Positions 43,590-50,207 of a stretch of DNA of 64,000 bases are shown in pieces. Each line of letters opens with the position of its first letter. Positions within the stretch are counted from its first letter, which is position 1. Source of the DNA: Bremerella sp. JC817 (GTDB lineage: Bacteria > Planctomycetota > Planctomycetia > Pirellulales > Pirellulaceae); the NCBI RefSeq assembly GCF_040718835.1, contig NZ_JBFEFG010000259.1:236131-300130 (forward strand). Direction: 5' to 3'. The notes below the pieces were generated by a model that saw only the letters and a list, made by a program, of their open reading frames with translations, searched no databases and was not told where the DNA came from. A program made the position numbers and the translations under genes.

Positions 43590-44996
43590 TTAGTGTGAGG
43601 CGTGAACCGTTCCGTCCGCGTGAACATGCACGTCCGCTCGCACGCCGCTGGCCGCTTGGGCTTTCAGCACACGATTGAGCGACGCGGCTCCGTTCTGGGC
43701 CAGATACAAACCAGGGATCACGCTGCCATCGTTCGCAAGCACGATGTTCATGCGATCTTCGTGCAGCACATGCACCGGAATACGATTGAACAAATCGCCG
43801 TTCTGCTGAAATACAAATGCCTCGGGGCCTTCTCGCACGACCGCCGCTGTCGGCAAGACCAGCACATTCTGCAGTTCTTCGACCGGCACATGCAGTCGCA
43901 CGCGCTGCCCTGGCCGAAATCGCCAGACGATAAAGGTCTCGCCATTTTTTTCGTACAGCCGAGATTGATTGGTCAGCGGAACGTAAAAATCGAACGTCCG
44001 GCTGTCGGTATCGATCGCATTGGAGAGATACTGAATCTCGAACTGCTGATTGAGTTGTGGCCAATGCTTCGGCTGGTCTTCGGCAAATTCGACCGTCAAA
44101 TTCCACCCGTTCTGGGCCGCATCTTCCAGGAACGGGGCCTCCCGCTTGAAGGCATGCCCTTCGATATAAAGCCGCAAATGATTGGCCAGCGTCGCCAAGA
44201 GTTGGCCAGCCTGAACTTGCTGCCCGAGATCGACATTCAAGCTTTGCACCTCGTAGGCAACCATGCTGTGATCGATCGCTGACAAATCATCCGAAACGGG
44301 CTCATCTGCGGCCGGCTGGGTTGCTGAGTGAAACGGAGGCGCCATCACGGTCACGGTCGGAACGAACTCGCCCTGGGCGACCTGATCGACTTGCTGCGAG
44401 GTCAGGCCGCGAGCCAGCAGGTCTTGCTGATGACTTTGAATCAACGCTTCCTGTCGACGCTTCTGACTTTCAAGCTCGATAATTCGAGCCCCTGGCAACG
44501 CACCGCTGGCCGCCAAAGGCCGCAGACGGGTCAGTTCCTCCTCGACAATCTGCTTTTCTTTCGTGGTCGTGTACAACTCTTTCTGCGTGTTCTGCAGATA
44601 CTCACTCGACAGCCGCAAGGTGAAGAGCTTTTCGCCAGGACGCACCGTTTGACCAGGGTACGCGTGAATCTCGGTGACGACACCTACGGCGGGCGACGTC
44701 ATTCCACGATCGGTCTCGCCGGGGCGATCGGCGACGATCCCAGGGATCTGAATCGTTCGCCAGTAAGTCTGCGGCCTGGCCGGTTTCGCCACTAGTTTCA
44801 AGTTCTTTCGCGCTTGCGATGAAAGCTTCAGCACCTTCGGCTCTTGAACCGGGGCTGGCATCGCAGCAGTTTCGTCCGGCTCGGCAGAGGCCGACAACGA
44901 AGGCAGCCACTGCCTTCGAGTTGCATAGGCAACGACCACAACCGCAACGACAACCAGCGCTACGAAAATAGCGTGCAGAGGTCCGGGAATACGCAT
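43590..44996 (-). CDS. Periplasmic adaptor (membrane fusion protein) of the RND metal pump
   Basis: The 468-residue protein has an N-terminal anchor (residues 9-26) and the hairpin, lipoyl and beta-barrel domains of CusB/CzcB-type adaptors: VVTEIHAYPGQTVRPGEKLF is the first lipoyl half, and SLNVDLGQQVQAGQLLATLA the second. It links the inner-membrane pump to an outer-membrane channel. The C-terminus, GVRADVHVHADGTVHASH, is His-rich and may sense or bind the metal. It is 12 bases upstream of the pump gene. The outer-membrane partner must be encoded elsewhere. Confidence 0.92.
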   Translation of the reverse strand: MRIPGPLHAIFVALVVVAVVVVAYATRRQWLPSLSASAEPDETAAMPAPVQEPKVLKLSSQARKNLKLVAKPARPQTYWRTIQIPGIVADRPGETDRGMTSPAVGVVTEIHAYPGQTVRPGEKLFTLRLSSEYLQNTQKELYTTTKEKQIVEEELTRLRPLAASGALPGARIIELESQKRRQEALIQSHQQDLLARGLTSQQVDQVAQGEFVPTVTVMAPPFHSATQPAADEPVSDDLSAIDHSMVAYEVQSLNVDLGQQVQAGQLLATLANHLRLYIEGHAFKREAPFLEDAAQNGWNLTVEFAEDQPKHWPQLNQQFEIQYLSNAIDTDSRTFDFYVPLTNQSRLYEKNGETFIVWRFRPGQRVRLHVPVEELQNVLVLPTAAVVREGPEAFVFQQNGDLFNRIPVHVLHEDRMNIVLANDGSVIPGLYLAQNGAASLNRVLKAQAASGVRADVHVHADGTVHASH

Positions 44997-45131
44997 CGAT
45001 CTAATCTCCAGAGCAACGCAGGCAAACGCACCCGCGAAAAGACCATCCTGAACTTCAGGACATCACATCAACGATCGGCGGAAGCAGAGGCGGGCACGTC
45101 GAACCATGCCACAGCACATGCCGAGAGAGAA

Positions 45132-45578
45132 CTAGCAGCGAATCGAGAGAAGCTGCATGTAGAGCGCGCACCTTGGGTGCGGAGAATCTGATATCGCTTG
45201 CCCGGTGGAATCGGTCGGGGAAACCATCGCAGCCGTAAGCTGCTCTGACAGCGACCGTTGCCAGATGGCAATCAGCAAGAGTTCTGGCAATTCGACGGAA
45301 ACGCTGCCGACCACTAGATCGACGATCGAGACGTACAGCGCGTCGTCATCATGTTCCGTCGACTCCGAGCCCGGAGGCAACTCGGTTGGGAGCTCTTCTT
45401 GGGTCTGAACGGCATGATGATGCCCATGGTCATGATCGCCATGCCAATGCACATGCGGTCGATCGGCGTGCTGGCCAGCTTCCACCTCTGTCTGATCAAA
45501 ATGCCAGTGCGGCGCAGCAGCGAATGACTGCCCGACAAGCAAAAAGAGGATCAAACAAACGGAAACGACGCTACGCAT
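45132..45578 (-). CDS. Small secreted His-rich protein of the metal cluster
   Basis: The 148-residue protein has a signal peptide (residues 1-20) followed by a His-rich stretch, HVHWHGDHDHGHHH, and then an acidic linker. A second hydrophobic stretch at about residues 85-105 may anchor it. It stands 135 bases upstream of the adaptor gene on the same strand, making it the first gene of the metal cluster. It probably binds excess Cu/Zn/Ni outside the cytoplasm. No closer family is recognised. Confidence 0.75.
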   Translation of the reverse strand: MRSVVSVCLILFLLVGQSFAAAPHWHFDQTEVEAGQHADRPHVHWHGDHDHGHHHAVQTQEELPTELPPGSESTEHDDDALYVSIVDLVVGSVSVELPELLLIAIWQRSLSEQLTAAMVSPTDSTGQAISDSPHPRCALYMQLLSIRC

Positions 45579-45724
45579 ACCAGTCCCAAAGAAGGTTCAC
45601 CAAACGGAACTAGTGAAAAGAATAGGCCGCCGTCCGCCGAAGATCAAGCTGGAAGCCCCTCGAAAAGAGGAGCCCCGCCATTGATAGCCCCAGCCAATCG
45701 AGTCCGCTCGATCACGACCGCGCA

Positions 45725-45750
45725 TAAAAAAACCCCGGAAAATCCGGGGC
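45725..45750 (-). terminator. Terminator downstream of tRNA-Val
   Basis: On the minus strand CCCCGGATTTTCCGGGG, a hairpin with a T-rich loop, is followed by TTTTTTT. It lies 41 bases past the tRNA-Val 3-prime end and ends that transcript. Confidence 0.9.
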
Positions 45751-45790
45751 TGAAACCAATCCTGGCGTCGAAGGACGCGAAGACCTGGAG

Positions 45791-45864
45791 TGGGCGATAT
45801 TGGATTCGAACCAACGACCCCTGCCGTGTGAAGACAGTGCTCTAACCAACTGAGCTAATCGCCC
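45791..45864 (-). tRNA. tRNA-Val (anticodon CAC)
   Basis: A 74-base cloverleaf on the minus strand: acceptor GGGCGAT paired with ATCGCCC, discriminator A, D-arm GCTCAGTTGGTTAGAGC, anticodon stem CTGTC/GGCAG around loop TTCACAC (CAC in positions 34-36, reading the GUG codon) and T-arm TTGGTTCGAATCCAA. The 3-prime CCA is not encoded. It is followed by a strong hairpin terminator at 45725-45750 and stands alone between the metal cluster and the Tat genes. Confidence 0.96.
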
Positions 45865-45914
45865 GACGTATTTAACTTGTTAGTCGGACTTTACGTCCGA
45901 AAGGTTCGCCAGAA

Positions 45915-46265
45915 TTACGCAAGTTCCGATTTCTCCGAACTCGACGATTGGGGTGGAGGCTCGAACTTCGGTGCCGAGGCCTCCTCGAAATCGTCGTAGT
46001 CGTCGAACTGCGCCGGCGAACTCTTGGAACTATACCCGCCGTTGACCGAATCCTCAACCTCCCTTGTGGCATGGTTGAACTCGTTTTGGATATCGGACAG
46101 GCCGCGTTTAAAGTCGCCGTAGTGCTTTCCTAGGGTTTTCGCCACGCCGGGGAGGTTTTTGCCAAACAAAAGAATGGCAATAACTCCGATGATGGCCATC
46201 TCCTGGAAGCCCATCGAGCCGAAAAAGCCCAGTAGTGCTGCTGATGTGCCTATTTCATGCAACAT
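45915..46265 (-). CDS. Twin-arginine translocase TatA/E-type protein, long C-terminal tail
   Basis: The 116-residue protein begins with a short extension and a single membrane helix, QEMAIIGVIAILLFGKNLPG (near residues 21-40), followed by the amphipathic helix of the TatA family (AKTLGKHYGDFKRGLSDIQN). The conserved FG-x-LPG hinge is present. The tail (SSKSSPAQFDDYDDFEEASA) is acidic and probably disordered. TatA forms the pore-like assembly that moves folded, twin-arginine-signal proteins; the DUF1501 protein and phosphoesterase in this window are plausible cargo. A second TatA gene lies 104 bases upstream on the same strand. Confidence 0.9.
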   Translation of the reverse strand: MLHEIGTSAALLGFFGSMGFQEMAIIGVIAILLFGKNLPGVAKTLGKHYGDFKRGLSDIQNEFNHATREVEDSVNGGYSSKSSPAQFDDYDDFEEASAPKFEPPPQSSSSEKSELA

Positions 46266-46369
46266 GGTGATGATCTCTCAACTCCATGGAGAAGCGACCG
46301 CCATAACCGCGGCCGCTGGGTCCATTGAATGCTTGCACGGGAAAAAGAAGAACGCCGAATCGAGCTCGC

Positions 46370-46582
46370 TTAGTGCGTTTCACTCTTTTCGTGGTCGGAA
46401 GAATCGTCCGACTGATCGTTCATTCCCCGCTTGAACTCGTTCACGCTCTGTCCCATGCTCCGCATCAAACCGGGCAACTTGGACGAGCCAAACAGAAGCA
46501 AGCAGATCACCAGGATAATGGCGAGTTCCTGGACGCCTGGCATACCAAAACCGAGCATCGCTAAATCATTCATACCGATCAT
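46370..46582 (-). CDS. Twin-arginine translocase TatA-type protein, short
   Basis: The 70-residue protein starts at the ATG at 46582, preceded by GAGG seven bases upstream, and has a compact TatA layout: a membrane helix PGVQELAIILVICLLLFGSS, the hinge KLPGL, an amphipathic helix (RSMGQSVNEFKRG) and a short acidic tail. A Glu in the helix (GVQEL) sits where TatA has a conserved polar residue. It probably acts with the longer TatA downstream; the TatC gene is not in the window. The start at 46573 (three codons later) is an alternative. Confidence 0.9.
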   Translation of the reverse strand: MIGMNDLAMLGFGMPGVQELAIILVICLLLFGSSKLPGLMRSMGQSVNEFKRGMNDQSDDSSDHEKSETH

Positions 46583-46790
46583 GCTATATCCTCACACTCA
46601 AATGGAGAGCATTGAAAATACACGCAAACAAGTCGGCGAAAGCGAGCCAGCACCCAGGAGGGTCTAACCAGAACCAAACTCGTGCGGTTCCCAAGACAAA
46701 AAGCGGAACGTGTTAGATTAAATTCCGATTCCCTATTCTATGCAGCGAGCCATCTATGTCAAAGGGATGAAATTCGTCCCATCCCCATGG

Positions 46791-48896
46791 CTACCGCGGA
46801 ATTGCGACCGATGGTGACGGTTTTTCGGCAACGCGCGGCTCTTCAGCCTCTAATTCCCGGTAAATCGGCAGGTAACGGAAGTAGACTTCCAGCGAAAGAG
46901 TTGCCATGGCGGTCGAGTAGACCCGGCCTCCGTAGCCCCCCCAACGACACCTAGGGTCCCAACTTCCGCTCAAATGACCATCTTTCCGCTGCATATCCAG
47001 CAGCTTCGGTTGCAGCTTGTCGGCCCATTTTCGCCAGGCTTCGTCCTGCATCTGATACATGGCCAGCGTGCCGTAGTACCAATAATAGAGGTCGATATCG
47101 GCCTGGGCGGGCTCGTTCAGCATGACAAAGTCGGTCGCTTCTTCGATCTGCCGGGGGGAATTCTCGATCCCGAGGAAGAAGCGGCACGTCAACGCTTCGG
47201 CAGTCATCGTGGGATTGGCTTTCTCGCCAGGGCGATAGGCAGCCAAACCATGCGAAGGGCCAGCCGAGGCCTGATCGAGAAACCGCGTCATCAGTTCGCG
47301 GGTCTGCTTATCGATCTCGATGCCGGAAAGGGCGGCGCTGTGCAACGCCAAGACCTGCCAACCAAACTGGCTCATGTCTCCCTGATCGCCGGGACTATAT
47401 CGCCAGCCGCCGGTACGTGGATGCTGGGCCGTTATCGTGTAAGCCAGCCCGCGATCGAGAAACGGTCGGATGCGTTCATCCTTGGTCATCGCGTACGCCT
47501 CGCTGATCGCCAGCAAGGCCATCGCGTGGCAATACATCTTGGCATACATCCCCGCCTGACCACCCAGGCAGCCGTCGTGCTGCTGATGGTTCACCAGGTA
47601 CTCGAGCGCCTTCTGAACGCAGACTCGATGCTTGCCTTCCAGGTGCGTGTGTCCTTTACCGAGAAATGCCAGTGTTGCCAGGCCGGTGATTCCCATATCG
47701 GCGTTGTTGCCGGCTCCCTGACGATCGTGACCGGCGACCTTGTTTTCTTGGCCGGCACCATGCTTCACCGCATCCCAGCGGCCATCATCTTCCTGATTGG
47801 CAGCCAGCCATTCGAGCGCCGAGTTTACTGCCGGTTCGATATCCTTCGAGCCACCCATCATCTCGATCCACGCACTCGAGTCTTCCACCACGCGGGCCTG
47901 CATGATCAAGGGCAACGGTTGCGTATCCATCCGGGCCCGTGTGGTGCGGGGCAAAGGTAAGTTGCGAGCGGCCATGCGGCTGGCCCACAACTCTTGCATT
48001 TGATTTCCCTTCAGCGAAGCGAGCGTCGCATCGAGCGCGGTCGAACTTGCCCGAGCACCTTCTCCGCGAGCCATTGCTTCTAGCTGGTTAGTCGAAGCCA
48101 ACAGTTGATCGCGTTCGCCTGGCAATGCATCGGCGGCTTCGGTCGAGTTAACAGGGTCGCGAAGCATCTGCAGATCGTTCGACGGATCGGTTGCCATCTC
48201 GGTCGGCTGAGGCATGCTACGAAGCTGCGGCATGGCAGACTCGATTCGCTCTAACTGTGGCATCGGTAGCGGAGCCGGCATGCTCTGGGACCGGGCAGTT
48301 GCGGAAGGCATCGCCGGTGGAGCAATCGCCTTGGCTTCCAGCGGACTGGCGTTGTTCTCTGCTTCCAGTTGCGGACCGGTGGCTGGCAACTGGCTTTCCG
48401 CGATTTGTTGCGGCGGCAACTGCGGCAGCGGCAAGTCCCACGGTCGCTGCGATTCGCTTGGTTGCGGCAACTGAGGCATTGCCGGAGCAGGGCGGTCGAG
48501 GGCCGGCATTTCGACCCGTTCGAGCGGCGTCATCAGACCTTCAACCGGAGCTGGCGACATCGCCAGTTGATCCCAAGGCTTGACTTCCTTCTGCGATTTG
48601 AAATCTTCGCTTGGCTGAAATTCGATCTGACTGAGACGAATGTTCAGCGGTGCCGAGACACCAGGCGATGGAGGTGCGAAGAGATCGGTGATCTGGGCAT
48701 AGGTCATCAGCAGAAGGTGCGCGAAGATCGACAACACGACACACTTCGAGACCGGGCGAGCCTGCCCCCAGCGCGTCTGCATCAAGATCAGCAGCGACAG
48801 CGTAATGAACGCTAAGCCACCCCAAAGGATGCCCCACACGACCTGTGAGGTGGTTTGGCTCATTTCTGCAATCAGACCGAGCGAACCTCCAGGCAC
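46791..48896 (-). CDS. TonB/TolA-like membrane protein with a C-terminal alpha/alpha-toroid domain
   Basis: The 701-residue protein starts at a GTG with GGAGGT six bases upstream (an ATG at 48863 has none). It has two membrane helices, at about 19-40 and 50-68. The second, VSKCVVLSIFAHLLLMTYAQ, has Ser56 and His60 in the S-x3-H spacing of the TonB/TolA anchor, which in those proteins couples to ExbB/ExbD or TolQ/TolR. Residues about 72-335 are a Pro/Gln/Met/Ala-rich linker able to span the periplasm. Residues about 345-680 are toroid repeats of the prenyltransferase/squalene-cyclase fold (DDGRW, HDGCLGG, RTGGWRYSPGDQGD, KDGHLSGSWDP). It lies three bases after exbD. No cyclase catalytic DxDD is seen. 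Confidence 0.85.
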   Translation of the reverse strand: MPGGSLGLIAEMSQTTSQVVWGILWGGLAFITLSLLILMQTRWGQARPVSKCVVLSIFAHLLLMTYAQITDLFAPPSPGVSAPLNIRLSQIEFQPSEDFKSQKEVKPWDQLAMSPAPVEGLMTPLERVEMPALDRPAPAMPQLPQPSESQRPWDLPLPQLPPQQIAESQLPATGPQLEAENNASPLEAKAIAPPAMPSATARSQSMPAPLPMPQLERIESAMPQLRSMPQPTEMATDPSNDLQMLRDPVNSTEAADALPGERDQLLASTNQLEAMARGEGARASSTALDATLASLKGNQMQELWASRMAARNLPLPRTTRARMDTQPLPLIMQARVVEDSSAWIEMMGGSKDIEPAVNSALEWLAANQEDDGRWDAVKHGAGQENKVAGHDRQGAGNNADMGITGLATLAFLGKGHTHLEGKHRVCVQKALEYLVNHQQHDGCLGGQAGMYAKMYCHAMALLAISEAYAMTKDERIRPFLDRGLAYTITAQHPRTGGWRYSPGDQGDMSQFGWQVLALHSAALSGIEIDKQTRELMTRFLDQASAGPSHGLAAYRPGEKANPTMTAEALTCRFFLGIENSPRQIEEATDFVMLNEPAQADIDLYYWYYGTLAMYQMQDEAWRKWADKLQPKLLDMQRKDGHLSGSWDPRCRWGGYGGRVYSTAMATLSLEVYFRYLPIYRELEAEEPRVAEKPSPSVAIPR

Positions 48897-48899
48897 AGG

Positions 48900-49319
48900 C
48901 TACCTCCGTTCGTTCGTAAGACGAACCGAAATGGCCATTTCGGCAATCCCTGCCTGCCGGACCGTGGTCAGCACCGTGGCAACTTGTTGAAACGGAACGT
49001 CGCTATCGCCGCGTACCAGAACACCAAGATCCTGGTACTGTGCCTGCGAGGCGGAGAGTTCCGTTTTCAGATCTTCCAGACTGACGACCTGGGTTCCGAG
49101 CATCACGCGGCCATCGCGGAAGATGTTAATCACCTTCTTTTCGGGCGCGGCGGTCAAAGCCCCAAGATCGTTGACTTGCGGCACGTCGAGATCAACCGAG
49201 CGTTCCATCTCGGTGAACTTCGATCCCACCATGAAGAAAATGATCAACAAGAATAGAATGTCGATCATCGGCGTCAGGTTCAGCGCCGGAGCGTCTTCGG
49301 GGTGCGTTTTAAGCGGCAT
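48900..49319 (-). CDS. exbD: ExbD/TolR-type biopolymer transport protein
   Basis: The 139-residue protein has one N-terminal membrane helix with the proton-path Asp in NLTPMIDILFLLIIFFMV (Asp20), followed by the periplasmic ExbD/TolR domain (DLDVPQVNDLG, VLVRGDSDVPFQQVATVLTT). It forms the stator core with ExbB and uses the proton gradient to move a TonB-like partner. The gene is 24 bases downstream of exbB and three bases upstream of the TonB-like gene, so it is certainly part of one operon. It is family-typical in length and complete. Confidence 0.95.
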   Translation of the reverse strand: MPLKTHPEDAPALNLTPMIDILFLLIIFFMVGSKFTEMERSVDLDVPQVNDLGALTAAPEKKVINIFRDGRVMLGTQVVSLEDLKTELSASQAQYQDLGVLVRGDSDVPFQQVATVLTTVRQAGIAEMAISVRLTNERR

Positions 49320-49343
49320 GACCTTCTCCCTGACTGGGCCTGG

Positions 49344-50207
49344 TTAAGCCGCTTTCGCGGTGGATCGGCTGGCACGACGCGACGCCGCTTTGCGTTTATC
49401 TTTCCAACCGTCCGATGCGATCGCATTGACCACATCCTGACTGTGGGCGTCGATCTCGAGGATCAAACGATCGACCCGTCCCGAGAAAAACAGGTACGCG
49501 ATCAACGCCGGCAGAGCGACCGTCAGACCAGCCGCCGTCGTCAGCAGGGCCTGGCTGATACCGCTGGCCAGCAGTTCGCGCTGACCGGCTGCTTCGCCCT
49601 GGGCGGCAATCGCATTGAAGGCACTGATCATGCCAAGCACAGTACCAAGCAGACCCAGCAAAGGACTGATGGTGCTGATCCCGTTGAACAGTCGCAGGTA
49701 TTGGCGAAGACGCGATGTGACGCGCTCGCCGGAGTCGAGAATCGCTTGCTCGACTTCAACGCAACTGCGTCCCCATTTTTTGACCGCGGCCGCGAACACT
49801 TCCGCCACGGGGCTTTGGTTCTCTTCGCACAAGGCGAGGGCCTGATCCTGGTCGAGACGACCATCTTTGACTTGTTCGATGAAGCGTTTGACGAAGGGAC
49901 GCGGAATCACGCGGCCACGACGCAGGCTGATCGCTCGTTCAAAAACGAACACCATCAGAATGATCGAGCAAAGCCCGATCGGATACATCAGCAAGCCGCC
50001 ATCACGAAAAACCTGCAGCAGGTTCTTCGTGGGGATCGGGTCCCCTTCGGTCAGGCTGGGCAGCGTCGGCAGTGGTGCCGGTTGCCCGGGCCCTTGAGCC
50101 CACACATCCGCGGCGAAGCAGCTCGCCACGATCAATAACAGCGCACCCCAAGCCAGAGACCGGTAAGTGATTGAGGCGCGAATCCATTCTACCCCAGAGA
50201 TGGTCAT
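49344..50207 (-). CDS. exbB: ExbB/TolQ/MotA-type proton channel protein
   Basis: The 287-residue membrane protein begins with a signal-like hydrophobic segment and a Pro/Gly-rich loop (about 18-63), followed by the ExbB core: a helix at LMYPIGLCSIILMVFVF, a cytoplasmic loop of about 90 residues, and the conserved ISPLLGLLGTVLGMISAF and SQALLTTAAGLTVALPAL helices. It forms the pentameric channel around two ExbD helices. Its ATG abuts the TAA of the TPR gene (no gap). An extra N-terminal segment compared with E. coli ExbB is common in planctomycetes. The basic C-terminal tail is unique-looking but short. Confidence 0.95.
   Translation of the reverse strand: MTISGVEWIRASITYRSLAWGALLLIVASCFAADVWAQGPGQPAPLPTLPSLTEGDPIPTKNLLQVFRDGGLLMYPIGLCSIILMVFVFERAISLRRGRVIPRPFVKRFIEQVKDGRLDQDQALALCEENQSPVAEVFAAAVKKWGRSCVEVEQAILDSGERVTSRLRQYLRLFNGISTISPLLGLLGTVLGMISAFNAIAAQGEAAGQRELLASGISQALLTTAAGLTVALPALIAYLFFSGRVDRLILEIDAHSQDVVNAIASDGWKDKRKAASRRASRSTAKAA

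Noticed and set aside
46791..48896. Call of the toroid protein as a squalene cyclase or prenyltransferase enzyme
   Set aside because: No DxDD catalytic motif is seen, and the TonB-like membrane part and the ExbB/ExbD operon argue for a non-enzymatic role.
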